Source of the DNA: Roseateles_B sp041905785
GTDB taxonomy: Bacteria > Pseudomonadota > Gammaproteobacteria > Burkholderiales > Burkholderiaceae_C
NCBI GenBank assembly: GCA_041905785.1
Contig: JAYRKJ010000007.1
Location: forward strand, 127,221 to 191,220
Length of the DNA: 64,000 nucleotides
Direction: 5' to 3'
Shown: positions 53,758 to 62,171 of the stretch, one piece after another
Layout: each line of letters starts with the position of its first letter
Position numbering within the stretch: the stretch's first letter is position 1
Translations under genes and position numbers: made by a program
Notes under the pieces: model-generated
The model's input: only the letters and a program-made list of their open reading frames with translations
Told to the model about the DNA's origin: nothing
Databases searched by the model: none

Positions 53758-55230
53758 TCACTCGGAACGGTAGTTCGGCGCTTCCTTGGTGATCTGCACA
53801 TCGTGGACATGGCTTTCGCGAATGCCCGCGGCGGTGATCTCGACGAACTCGGCGCGCTCGTGCATCTCGGCGATGGTGGCGCAGCCGCAGTAGCCCATGG
53901 ACGCACGCACGCCGCCGGCCATCTGGAAGACGATGGCGACCATGGAGCCCTTGTAGGGCACGCGGCCTTCGATGCCTTCGGGCACCAGCTTGTCCGCGTT
54001 CGGATTGGTGGTCTCGTCGTTTTCCTGGAAGTAGCGGTCCGCCGAGCCGGCCTTCATCGCACCGATGGAACCCATGCCGCGGTAGCTCTTGTAGGAGCGG
54101 CCCTGGAAGAGGATGACCTCGCCCGGCGCTTCCTCAGTGCCGGCGAACATGCCGCCCATCATCACGGCGCTCGCGCCGGCGGCGATGGCCTTGGCGATGT
54201 CGCCCGAGTAGCGGATGCCGCCGTCAGCGATCAGCGGCACGCCCGTGCCCTTGAGCGCGGTGGCCACGTAGTCGATGGCGGTGATCTGGGGCACGCCCAC
54301 GCCGGCCACGATACGGGTGGTGCAGATGGAGCCCGGGCCGATGCCGACCTTGACGCCGTCCGCGCCAGCCTCGACCAGGGCCAAGGCCGCCGCGCCGGTG
54401 GCGATGTTGCCGCCGATGACGTCGACCAGCGGGAAATTCTTCTTGACCCAGCGCACGCGCTCGATCACGCCGGCACTGTGACCGTGGGCGGTGTCGACCA
54501 CGATGGCGTCGACGCCTGCCTTGACCAGCAGCTCGACGCGCTCTTCCGTACCCTCGCCCACACCGACGGCAGCGCCGACGCGCAGCTTGCCTTGCGCGTC
54601 ACGCGCGGCGTTGGGGAAGTTGGTCTGCTTGGTGATGTCCTTGACGGTCATCAGGCCGCGCAGCTCGAAGGCGTCGTTGATGACCAGCACGCGCTCCAGC
54701 TTGTGCTTGTGCATCAGCGCCTTGGCCTCGGCCAGTGAAGCACCTTCCTTGACCGTGATCAGGCGCTCGGCCGGGGTCATGATCTCGCGGACAGCGGCGT
54801 CCATGCGGGTCTCGAAACGCAGGTCGCGCCCGGTCACGATGCCCACCACCTTGCTGCCTTCCAGCACCGGGAAGCCCGAAATGCCATGCTGCTCCGACAA
54901 GGCCTTGACCTGGCGGACGGTGGCATCCGGGGTGATGGTGATGGGGTCGCGCAGCACGCCGGACTCATAGCGCTTGACGCGGGCCACTTCGGCGGCCTGC
55001 TGCTGCGGCGTGAGGTTCTTGTGGACGATGCCCATGCCGCCTTCCTGGGCCATGGCGATGGCCAGGCGGGACTCCGTCACCGTGTCCATGGCGGCAGACA
55101 CCAGGGGCAGGTTGAGCCGGATATTGCGGGTCAGCTGGGTGGCGAGGCTGGTGTCGCGAGGCAACACCTGGGAGAACGCAGGCACCAACAACACATCGTC
55201 GAAGGTGAGCGCTTTTCCAAGAAGGCGCAT
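53758..55230 (-). CDS. guaB: Inosine-5'-monophosphate dehydrogenase
   Basis: Oxidises IMP to XMP, the committed step of guanine nucleotide synthesis. The 490-residue product has the (beta/alpha)8 barrel with the N-terminal motif LTFDDVLLVPAFSQVLPRD, a CBS pair (~95-205, e.g. ISGFPVLEGSKVVGIVTGRD), the catalytic Cys loop in GIGPGSICTTRIVAGVG, and the flap residues in SYRGMGSIGAM. The C-terminus ITKEAPNYRSE is typical. Separated from the downstream MFS gene by a hairpin, so guaA may be partly uncoupled from guaB. Confidence 0.98.
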   Translation of the reverse strand: MRLLGKALTFDDVLLVPAFSQVLPRDTSLATQLTRNIRLNLPLVSAAMDTVTESRLAIAMAQEGGMGIVHKNLTPQQQAAEVARVKRYESGVLRDPITITPDATVRQVKALSEQHGISGFPVLEGSKVVGIVTGRDLRFETRMDAAVREIMTPAERLITVKEGASLAEAKALMHKHKLERVLVINDAFELRGLMTVKDITKQTNFPNAARDAQGKLRVGAAVGVGEGTEERVELLVKAGVDAIVVDTAHGHSAGVIERVRWVKKNFPLVDVIGGNIATGAAALALVEAGADGVKVGIGPGSICTTRIVAGVGVPQITAIDYVATALKGTGVPLIADGGIRYSGDIAKAIAAGASAVMMGGMFAGTEEAPGEVILFQGRSYKSYRGMGSIGAMKAGSADRYFQENDETTNPNADKLVPEGIEGRVPYKGSMVAIVFQMAGGVRASMGYCGCATIAEMHERAEFVEITAAGIRESHVHDVQITKEAPNYRSE

Positions 55231-55522
55231 GAGGGTAGCTCCAGACGCAAAGCGGCATTATAGGGAAGTCCCGCCCGCGCTGGCTGCCGGCCGGCAAAAA
55301 CGCCCCCAGGCCCGAGGCCCGCGGCGCCGGTCTTTGCCGGTCTTTTCGGGTTCGGCGGGCCCTCCGCCGCCAGCGAGCGTGAACTATGGCCTTGGCACCT
55401 GCACAGCCTGGCCTTAGCGTCAAGGATGTTTCACATTCGCTGACAACTGCACAACCCGGCGCCCAGGGCCGCCAGGGCGGGCCGGACTACACTCCGTGGG
55501 ATTGACTCGGAAAAAAACTGAC
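55231..55522. other. Divergent intergenic region guaB/DUF4124
   Basis: 292 bp between divergent guaB and the DUF4124 gene. I see no gene, only GC-rich sequence with short inverted repeats (e.g. around 55305-55345), and no recognised riboswitch or PurR-type operator. Confidence 0.5.
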
Positions 55523-56053
55523 ATGTCGTTGCGCCTATCTTCCTGCCTTCAGTTGCTGTCCTTGAGCGCCTTGCTGCTGCTGGGCCAAGCCGCCCATGCG
55601 CAGTGGAAGTGGAAGGACGCCAACGGCAAGATCCAGTACAGCGACCTGCCCCCGCCTTCCAGCGTGCCCGACAAGGACGTGCTGATGCGTCCGCCAGGCA
55701 CCCGGGCGACCGTCGTGCCCTACGGTTCGGCGCAGGCCGCCGCCGCCAGCGCTGCTGCGGCCGCATCGGCCAATGCGGCCGCCCAAGCCGCCGCCAAGAA
55801 GGAAGGCGAACTGCAGGACAAGGCCAAGAAGGAAGCCGATCAAGCGCAGGCCAAGAAGGCGGCCGAAGAGCAGAAGCTGGCAGCCGCCCGCGCAGAGAAC
55901 TGCAGCCGGGCCCGCCAGCACCTGACCCTGCTGGACTCTGGCGTGCGGGTCACCACCCTGAATGCCGCGGGCGAGCAGGCTGTCCTGGACGACAAGCAGC
56001 GCGCCGCCGAACGCGAGCGCGTGCAGTCCATCATCAAGAACGACTGCCGCTGA
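55523..56053 (+). CDS. DUF4124-domain exported protein
   Basis: A 176-residue protein with a signal peptide (LQLLSLSALLLLGQAAHAQ) and an N-terminal DUF4124 domain, WKWKDANGKIQYSDLPPP, a short beta-rich module. Then comes an Ala/Lys-rich coiled-coil-like region (about residues 70-125) and a C-terminal segment with two Cys (ENCSRARQHLTLLDSG and IKNDCR) that could form a disulphide. Function unknown; such proteins are common in beta- and gammaproteobacterial envelopes. The ATG at 55523 gives the signal peptide at the N-terminus; a longer frame from 55496 does not. Confidence 0.85.
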   Translation: MSLRLSSCLQLLSLSALLLLGQAAHAQWKWKDANGKIQYSDLPPPSSVPDKDVLMRPPGTRATVVPYGSAQAAAASAAAAASANAAAQAAAKKEGELQDKAKKEADQAQAKKAAEEQKLAAARAENCSRARQHLTLLDSGVRVTTLNAAGEQAVLDDKQRAAERERVQSIIKNDCR

Positions 56054-56118
56054 GACGCAGCCGCTGAAACCCAGGGGCGCCCCCGCCTTCTACGGCCGGC
56101 CCTTCGGCTGCCAAACCC

Positions 56119-56475
56119 TCAGCCGCCTGTTTTTCCCGCCAACGGCCGGTGCCTCGACACGATGCGCCGCCCCGTGGCGCGATAGCGCAGGCGTCGTGCT
56201 TCCTTGGGGTCGACGGTCAAGGGCCGATAGACCTCCACGCGATCGCCGTCACGCAGCAGGGCATCCGGCGCCTGCTCACGCCCCCATACGCCGACGCGCA
56301 AACCGCCGGCCGCCGACGACAGCGCGGCCCGATCCGTCTCGAAGGCGGCAGAAGCCGCCAGCGCCTGGGCCACGGTGCTGCCCTGCGGCAAACGCAGCTG
56401 TTCGATGCGGGTGGTGCCGGGCGTGGGGCTCCACGCCAGCTCGACGCGCAGCCAGACGGGCTCAGCGGGGGCCAT
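56119..56475 (-). CDS. rnfH: RnfH-family ubiquitin-like protein
   Basis: A 118-residue protein of the RnfH (UPF0125) family: a beta-grasp domain with LRVELAWSPTPGTTRIEQLR, TVAQALAAS, VGVWGREQAPDALLRDGDRV, EVYRPLTVDPKEARRLRY. Role not settled; RnfH is associated with the ratA toxin locus. It overlaps ratA by 14 bases, translational coupling is likely. The C-terminus is a basic tail. Confidence 0.9.
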   Translation of the reverse strand: MAPAEPVWLRVELAWSPTPGTTRIEQLRLPQGSTVAQALAASAAFETDRAALSSAAGGLRVGVWGREQAPDALLRDGDRVEVYRPLTVDPKEARRLRYRATGRRIVSRHRPLAGKTGG

Positions 56476-56917
56476 AGACCACCTCGGCGCGCTTGACGAA
56501 GGAATCCACGAAGGTCGCCGCGATGCGATCAAAGACCGGACTCACCACAGCCTCCAGCGCCGCACTGGAGAACGCATAGTGCAGTTCGAACTCGACCTTG
56601 CAGGCCTGGGGCGGCTGCCCCGGCGCACCGCCCAGGGGGAGGAAGGTCCAATCGCCTTCCAGCACCGAAAAGGGACCGTCCACCAGGCGCATGGCAACGC
56701 GCTCATGGCCCACGTGGGTGTTGCGGGTGGAAAAGGACTGCCGAACGCCGGCGATGGACAGGCCCACGCGGGCCGTCACGCCATCCGCATGCGTTTCCAG
56801 CACCTCGGCGCGATCGCACCAGGGCAGGAACTCGGGATAGCGGGGAATGCCGGTCACCAGCTCATGCATTTCCTGCGGCGTGTACCAGAGCAGAACGGAC
56901 TTCTTCACGTGCTTCAT
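56462..56917 (-). CDS. ratA: RatA-family START/SRPBCC protein
   Basis: A 151-residue protein of the SRPBCC fold, matching the E. coli RatA / coenzyme Q-binding COQ10 family. Visible motifs are HVKKSVLLWYTPQEMHELV, IPRYPEFLPWCDRAEVLE and the C-terminal AATFVDSFVKRAEVVYGPR. In E. coli, RatA has been reported to block 70S ribosome assembly, but COQ10-like lipid or quinone binding is equally plausible. The ATG at 56917 gives the family start. It is divergent from smpB (46 bp between the start codons), the classical ratA-smpB arrangement. Confidence 0.9.
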   Translation of the reverse strand: MKHVKKSVLLWYTPQEMHELVTGIPRYPEFLPWCDRAEVLETHADGVTARVGLSIAGVRQSFSTRNTHVGHERVAMRLVDGPFSVLEGDWTFLPLGGAPGQPPQACKVEFELHYAFSSAALEAVVSPVFDRIAATFVDSFVKRAEVVYGPR

Positions 56918-56963
56918 ACAATGCCGGGATTGTATTGGCCGCATTCGGCCTGAATGAAGCTCC

Positions 56964-57428
56964 ATGTCCATCGCAGAAAACCGCCGCGCCCGATTTGAGT
57001 ACCACATCGAAGAGCAGTACGAGGCCGGCATCGTGCTGGAGGGCTGGGAAGTCAAGGCCATCCGCGAGGGCCAGGTGCAGCTGCCCGATGGCTACGTGGT
57101 GATCCGCGACGGCGAGCTCTTCCTGATCGGCTGCCGCATCAACCCCTTGCGCACCGCGTCCACGCATGTGAACCCCATGGCCGACCGCACGCGCAAGCTG
57201 CTGATGAAGAAAGAGCAGATCCGCCGCCTGATCGGCAAGGTGGAACAGCGCGGCTTCACCCTGGTGCCGCTGAACCTCCACTACAAAGACGGCCGAGTCA
57301 AAGTCGAAATCGCCCTGGCCAAGGGCAAGGCTCAGCATGACAAACGCGAGACCGAAAAAAAACGCGACTGGGAACGAGAAAAGGGGCGGCTGATGCGACA
57401 CAAAGTCGCATCCAACCCGAAGGGTTGA
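56964..57428 (+). CDS. smpB: SsrA-binding protein SmpB with altered C-terminus
   Basis: Binds tmRNA and delivers it to stalled ribosomes in trans-translation. The 154-residue product has the OB-fold core (RFEYHIEEQYEAGIVLEGWE, then LFLIGCRINPL and KGFTLVPLNLHY-like) and a conserved basic KGKAQHDKRETEKKRDWERE tail segment. The C-terminus reads KGRLMRHKVASNPKG and stops inside a 75-bp tandem repeat; the family usually ends soon after GRLMRHK. Copies of the same GRLMRHK codons occur in frame after the stop at 57466-57481 and again near 57541-57554 (ending KVG then TAA at 57561-57563). The functional tail seems preserved but the gene's end has been duplicated. Confidence 0.95.
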   Translation: MSIAENRRARFEYHIEEQYEAGIVLEGWEVKAIREGQVQLPDGYVVIRDGELFLIGCRINPLRTASTHVNPMADRTRKLLMKKEQIRRLIGKVEQRGFTLVPLNLHYKDGRVKVEIALAKGKAQHDKRETEKKRDWEREKGRLMRHKVASNPKG

Positions 57429-57553
57429 GAGCGCAGCGACCGCCACTTTGGACAAAAGGGGCGGCTGATGCGACACAAAGTCGCATCCAACCCGAAGGGT
57501 TGAGAGCGCAGCGACCGCCACTTTGGGCAAAAGGGGCGGCTGATGCGACACAA
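57379..57553. repeat. 75-bp tandem repeat overlapping the smpB 3' end
   Basis: Two full units (57379-57453 and 57454-57528) and a partial third (57529-57553). Units differ by one base. Each carries two adjacent hairpins: GATGCGAC/GTCGCATC with ACAAA loop and CAACCC/GGGTTG with GAA loop. The unit length is 25 codons, in frame with smpB, and includes the smpB terminal codons. It is a REP-like structure that has expanded across the gene end. Confidence 0.95.
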
Positions 57554-57650
57554 GGTGGGCTAACCCGCCAAGGCCGGACGCCAACGGACACACTCGGCGC
57601 TGCACATTCGGCACATACTGTCCTGTCGCCACCCCACCCGGAGGACCGTC

Positions 57651-58706
57651 ATGCCCGAGTCCGCCCTCTCCCAGGACGCCCTGCTGACCCTGCTGCGCCG
57701 AGCGCCCAAGGCCGAGCTGCACCTGCACATCGAGGGCACGCTGGAGCCCGAGATGATGTTTGCGCTGGCGCAGCGCAATGGCGTCACCCTCCCCTACCCG
57801 GACGTCGACACCCTGCGCCAGGCCTACGACTTCCGGAACCTGCAGAGCTTCCTCGACCTCTACTACGCCGGCGCCAGTGTGCTGCTGCAGACCCGAGATT
57901 TCGAAGACCTGGCCTGGGCCTATTTCCAGCGCGCACGGGCCGACGGCTGCGTGCGCTGCGAGATCTTCTTTGACCCACAGACGCATACCGACCGGGGCGT
58001 TCCGCTGCCCCTGGTGATGCAGGGCCTGAACGCCGCCATCGCGCGCGCCAGGCAGGAGCTGGGACTCAGCGTGGGCCTGATCGCCTGCTTCCTGCGCCAC
58101 CTCAGCGAGGAAGCGGCACTGGACACGCTGGATGCACTGAAACCCTATCGCGAGGACCTGCTGGGCGTGGGGCTGGACAGCAGCGAGCTGGGGCATCCCC
58201 CCGACAAGTTCGCCATGGCCTTCGCCGCGGCCGGCGCGCTGGGCCTGCACCGCGTCGCGCACGCCGGCGAGGAAGGCCCGCCTGCCTACATCTGGGACGC
58301 GCTGCTGAGCCTTCACGCCGAGCGCATAGACCATGGCGTGCGCTGTCTGGAGGACGCCGATCTGGTCGCCCACCTCCGCCACGCCGGCACGCCGCTGACG
58401 GTCTGCCCGCTGTCCAACGTGAAGCTGCGCGTGGTGTCCAGCCTGGCGGACCATTGCCTGCCCGAGCTGCTGGACGAAGGGCTTTGCGCGCTGATCAATG
58501 CCGACGACCCGGCCTACTTCGGTGGCTACCTGATGGACAACATCGCCGCCTGCGCCCGGGCCATGCCCCAGCTGGGCCTGCGGCAATGGCATCGCCTGTT
58601 CGCCAACAGCCTGCACGCCAGCTTCGCGCCGCCCGAAGACAAGGCCGCCTGGCGGGCCCAGCTGGACCGCGACTTCGCCGCGGCGGGCTTCAGCCCAGAC
58701 GCCTGA
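57651..58706 (+). CDS. Adenosine/adenine deaminase
   Basis: A 351-residue metal-dependent deaminase. The zinc motif HLHIEG, the RCEIFFDPQTH segment, HAGEEGPPAYIWDAL with the catalytic Glu, and the terminal DD pair in LINADDPAYFGGYL are in order. The motif TVCPLSNVKLRVV and DDPAYFGGY are closer to adenine deaminase of the ADA family (yeast Aah1 type) than to adenosine deaminase (which usually has SLNTDDP). Purine salvage is the expected role, in keeping with nearby guaA/guaB. Its 3' end overlaps the convergent metC-like gene by 17 bp. Confidence 0.9.
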   Translation: MPESALSQDALLTLLRRAPKAELHLHIEGTLEPEMMFALAQRNGVTLPYPDVDTLRQAYDFRNLQSFLDLYYAGASVLLQTRDFEDLAWAYFQRARADGCVRCEIFFDPQTHTDRGVPLPLVMQGLNAAIARARQELGLSVGLIACFLRHLSEEAALDTLDALKPYREDLLGVGLDSSELGHPPDKFAMAFAAAGALGLHRVAHAGEEGPPAYIWDALLSLHAERIDHGVRCLEDADLVAHLRHAGTPLTVCPLSNVKLRVVSSLADHCLPELLDEGLCALINADDPAYFGGYLMDNIAACARAMPQLGLRQWHRLFANSLHASFAPPEDKAAWRAQLDRDFAAAGFSPDA

Positions 58707-59892
58707 GTGCCTGGGCCAGGTCGGCCTGCAGGTCGTCGGCGGCCTCCAGACCGATGGCAAAGCGCACGATGTGGCCGGCTTCGTAAGGCAGACCCAGCGA
58801 GCGGCTGCGGCTCATGTTGTACGGCACGGCCAGGCTCATGGGGCCCGCCCAGGAGTAGCCGATGCCGAAGAGCGCCAGCTCATCCACGAAGGCATCGACC
58901 TGTGCGGCGCTGTACTGCGGCTGGAACACGGCCGAGAACAGGCAGGCCGCGCCCCCGGCGCTCAGCTCGCACCAGTGCGCATGCCCCGGTGAGCCGGGCA
59001 GCGCCGGGTGCAGCACCCGCGCCACCTGCGGCTGGGCCTGCATCCAGCGGGCCAGCTGGCGGGTGGCGGCGTCCTGGGCGCGGTAGCGCAATTCCAGCGT
59101 GGGCAGGCCGCGCAGCACCAGTTCGACGTCGTTCTGCCCCAGGCCGTAGCCGAGGTGCTCGTGGCAGTCGTTGATGCGCTCGTGCAGTGCGAGGTCGCGC
59201 GTGTAAACCGCCCCCATCAACACATCCGCCCCGCCGGATGGGTACTTGGTCAGCGCTTGCATGGAGATGTCCACGCCGAAGCCCGGCTCGCGATCCGGCA
59301 GCAGGTCGAAGGGCTTGAAGGCCACGCCGGCACCCCAGGTGTTGTCCAGCGCGGTGGTGATGCCGCGCGCCTTGCAGACGCGGATGAGGCCGACGAGGTC
59401 GGGGAACTCCAGGGTGATGGAGCCGGCCGCCTCCAGCCATACCAGCCGAGTCTTCTCGCTGAGCTGGGCCTCGAAAGCATGCAGGTCCAGCGGGTCATAG
59501 ACCTTGTGCGTGATGCCCAGGCGCGGCAGGAAGCTGGCGCAGAGATGGCGGTTCTGGCCGTAGACGTTGTCGGGAATCAGCACCTCGTCACCGGGCTGCA
59601 GCAGCCCCAGGCTGACCACCGTGATGGCGGACAGACCGCTGGGCGTGAGCAGACAGTGTTCGGCGCCCTCCAGCGTGGCCAGTCGCGCCGCCAGCGTGTA
59701 GGACGTGGGCGTGCCGTGCAGGCCATAGCGGTAGCTCTTGCCGTCGCGGGGGCGGTAGGTGTGCAGATCCGCCGTGTCCTTGAACAGCACGGTGGAGGCC
59801 TTGAAGACGCCCACCGGCATGGCGGCCCAGCCTGCGGGCGGCTGGTAGGGATGGTGGATCTGCTCAGTGGCGATGGCGCGCTTGGGCTTCAT
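58690..59892 (-). CDS. metC: Cystathionine beta-lyase-type PLP enzyme
   Basis: A 400-residue Cys/Met-metabolism PLP enzyme. The PLP-lysine lies in SMQALTKYPSGGADVLMGAV; other family motifs are GLHGTPTSYTLAARLATLEG, LDNTWGAGVAF and YGLGQNDVELVLRGLPTL. The N-terminal ATEQIHHPYQPP and the substrate-site pattern resemble cystathionine beta-lyase (MetC); a cystathionine gamma-synthase is possible from the family. The start ATG 59892 is the first Met of the conserved N-terminus. Convergent with the deaminase gene and 98 bp downstream of the rimO stop. Confidence 0.9.
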   Translation of the reverse strand: MKPKRAIATEQIHHPYQPPAGWAAMPVGVFKASTVLFKDTADLHTYRPRDGKSYRYGLHGTPTSYTLAARLATLEGAEHCLLTPSGLSAITVVSLGLLQPGDEVLIPDNVYGQNRHLCASFLPRLGITHKVYDPLDLHAFEAQLSEKTRLVWLEAAGSITLEFPDLVGLIRVCKARGITTALDNTWGAGVAFKPFDLLPDREPGFGVDISMQALTKYPSGGADVLMGAVYTRDLALHERINDCHEHLGYGLGQNDVELVLRGLPTLELRYRAQDAATRQLARWMQAQPQVARVLHPALPGSPGHAHWCELSAGGAACLFSAVFQPQYSAAQVDAFVDELALFGIGYSWAGPMSLAVPYNMSRSRSLGLPYEAGHIVRFAIGLEAADDLQADLAQALRRLG

Positions 59893-59990
59893 GGACGGGA
59901 CTCGGCGTTGCGGGCCCGCCCGGGCATGCCGGGCGCCGGCCCAGGATGGGGGCGCCAGCCGCGTGGCCGGCGCCGATCAGGGCGTCGGGT

Positions 59991-61391
59991 TCAGATCGGC
60001 AGGCCGATCAGGTCATGGCCTTCGGCGGCCACGATGCGAGCACGGGTGAACTCGCCCACCTTGAGCGTCTTGCTGGCCTTCTCGGGCGGCAGCAGGCGCA
60101 CGGTGCCGTCGATCTCGGGCGCATCCGCATAGCTGCGGCCCACGCCGCCCTTGCGGCCCAGGGCCGGGGCGGCGTCGACCAGCACCTGCATGGTGGCGCC
60201 GATGCGGCTGCGCAGCTTGTCAATGGACACGGCCTCGGCGATCTCCATGAAGCGGGCCTGGCGCTCCTTGCGGACCTCGTCGGGCAGCGCGCCGGGCAGT
60301 TCATTGGCCGAGGCGCCGGAGACCGGCGAGTAGGCGAAGCATCCGGCGCGGTCGATGCGCGCTTCCTTCATGAAGTCCAGCAGGTACTGGAACTCGGCCT
60401 CGGTCTCACCCGGGAAGCCGGCGATGAAGGTGGAGCGGATCACGATGTCCGGGCAGACGGCGCGCCAGGCCTGGATGCGCTCCAGGTTCCTCTCGCCATT
60501 GGCAGGGCGCTTCATGCGCTTGAGCACGTCGGGGTGGGCATGCTGCAACGGCACGTCCAGATAAGGCAGGATCAGCCCCTCGGCCATCAGCGGCAGCACC
60601 TCGTCCACATGCGGATAGGGGTAGACGTAGTGCAGGCGCACCCAGGCGCCGTGCTGCTTTGCCAGCTCACCCAACTGCGCGACCAGGTCGAACATGCGCG
60701 TCTTGACGGGCTTGCCGTCCCAGAAGCCGGTGCGGTACTTGACGTCCACGCCGTAGGCGCTGGTGTCCTGGCTGATGACCAGCAGCTCCTTCACGCCGGC
60801 CTCGAACAGCGCGCGGGCTTCATTCAGCACATCGCCGATGGGGCGCGAGACCAGGTCGCCGCGCATGCTGGGGATGATGCAGAACGAGCAGCGGTGGTTG
60901 CAGCCCTCGCTGATCTTCAGGTAGGCGTAATGCTTGGGCGTGAGCTTGATGCCCTGGGCCGGCACCAAGTCCACGAAGGGATCGTGGGGCTTGGGCACAT
61001 GCTGGTGCACGGCGTCCATCACCTCCTGCGTGGCATGCGGGCCGGTGACGGCCAGCACGCTGGGATGCACCTCGCGCACCAGGTTGTCGGTACTGGCACC
61101 GCTCTTGGCACCCAGGCAGCCGGTGACGATCACCTTGCCGTTCTCGGCCAGGGCCTCGCCGATGGTGTCCAGGCTTTCCTTGACGGCATCGTCGATGAAG
61201 CCGCAGGTATTGACGATCACCAGGTCCGCGCCGGCAAAGGTCTTGGACGTGTCATAGCCCTCGGCCCGCAGCTGGGTGAGGATGAGTTCGGAGTCGGTCA
61301 GGGCCTTGGGGCAGCCGAGGCTGACGAAGCCGATCTTGGGGGCGGCCAGGGCCGCAACGGCCTCTTGGCCCGTGGAGGTGGATGCGCTCAT
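59991..61391 (-). CDS. rimO: Ribosomal protein S12 methylthiotransferase
   Basis: Radical SAM enzyme that adds a methylthio group to Asp89 of S12. The 466-residue product has the N-terminal UPF0004 cluster Cys27, Cys63, Cys92 (KIGFVSLGCPKALTDSE, NTCGFIDDA, GCLGAKSG), the radical SAM cluster C164-X3-C168-X2-C171 (CNHRCSFC), the STFIAGFPGETEAEF motif and the C-terminal TRAM domain. The LTDSE context is the RimO signature, distinct from MiaB (N-terminal NMNMDSE-like). Confidence 0.97.
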   Translation of the reverse strand: MSASTSTGQEAVAALAAPKIGFVSLGCPKALTDSELILTQLRAEGYDTSKTFAGADLVIVNTCGFIDDAVKESLDTIGEALAENGKVIVTGCLGAKSGASTDNLVREVHPSVLAVTGPHATQEVMDAVHQHVPKPHDPFVDLVPAQGIKLTPKHYAYLKISEGCNHRCSFCIIPSMRGDLVSRPIGDVLNEARALFEAGVKELLVISQDTSAYGVDVKYRTGFWDGKPVKTRMFDLVAQLGELAKQHGAWVRLHYVYPYPHVDEVLPLMAEGLILPYLDVPLQHAHPDVLKRMKRPANGERNLERIQAWRAVCPDIVIRSTFIAGFPGETEAEFQYLLDFMKEARIDRAGCFAYSPVSGASANELPGALPDEVRKERQARFMEIAEAVSIDKLRSRIGATMQVLVDAAPALGRKGGVGRSYADAPEIDGTVRLLPPEKASKTLKVGEFTRARIVAAEGHDLIGLPI

Positions 61392-61502
61392 CCCGCGATT
61401 TTAGGCGGAGCGGCCAGCCGGCTCTGCACGCGCCACGCGCGGCGCCGGTCAAATGAACGCGCAGCGGTAAATTCTTGGCGGCGAGCCGCCCGCCGCCGCA
61501 AG

Positions 61503-62072
61503 CTACTTCTTGCCACCAAAGCCCGGCATGCCCGGGAACATCGCGCCTGCCTGCTGCATCTGCTCCTGCATCTGGCTCAGCAGGTTCTTGGACTGCTCCA
61601 TATAGCTGCCCATCAAGTCCTGCATGGCCGGCGCCTGGCCGCTGAGGAACTGGGCCCACAGCTCGGGACTGAAGGGCAGCCCCTTGCTCTGCTCGACGAA
61701 GCTGTGCTGCAGGTCCGTGAAGGTCTGCAGATTCTTTTCCAGGTAGGCGCCCATCACGCCCTGCATGGCATGGCCGTAGAAGCGGATGATCTGCTCCAGG
61801 ATCTGGGTGGTGAACATGGGCACGCCGCCCGTCTCCTCCTCCAGAATGATCTGCAGCAGGATGGAGCGGGTCAGGTCCTCGCCGGTCTTGGCGTCGCGCA
61901 CCTCGAAGCTCTGGCCCTGCAGCACCATGGACTTGACGTCCGCCAGCGTGATGTAGCTGCTGGTCTGGGTGTCGTAAAGACGCCTGTTGGGATATTTCTT
62001 GAGCACACGCGGCCCCGCCTTGGCGGACGGATCCTGCGTGGACGACGCCTTGCCGCGACGGGCAGTGACCAT
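61503..62072 (-). CDS. phaR: Polyhydroxyalkanoate synthesis repressor PhaR
   Basis: A 189-residue repressor that binds PHB granules and DNA and controls phasin expression. The N-terminal DNA-binding domain has RVLKKYPNRRLYDTQTSSYI and the tandem PHB_acc regions (SILLQIILEEETGGVPMFTT and GVMGAYLEKNLQTFTDLQHS). A Gln/Met-rich C-terminal region (SQMQEQMQQAGAMFPGMPGF) follows. It implies PHA storage in this organism and pairs with rimO in many Burkholderiales. Confidence 0.95.
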   Translation of the reverse strand: MVTARRGKASSTQDPSAKAGPRVLKKYPNRRLYDTQTSSYITLADVKSMVLQGQSFEVRDAKTGEDLTRSILLQIILEEETGGVPMFTTQILEQIIRFYGHAMQGVMGAYLEKNLQTFTDLQHSFVEQSKGLPFSPELWAQFLSGQAPAMQDLMGSYMEQSKNLLSQMQEQMQQAGAMFPGMPGFGGKK

Positions 62073-62171
62073 GACAACTCCTTGAGCAAGATCGGGGATT
62101 CTAGGAGCGCCCCCGCAGGCAGCCGAACGGGTTTTCCCCGGCGTTTGCGGGGGGGCGGCTTGCGTCGCGGA

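Noticed and set aside
57298..57591. Minus-strand protein with 25-residue repeats (SAAPFVQSGGRCALNPSG)
   Set aside because: It is the reverse reading of the smpB-linked 75-bp repeat; it has no ribosome-binding site and no recognisable domain, and the in-frame smpB explanation is stronger.
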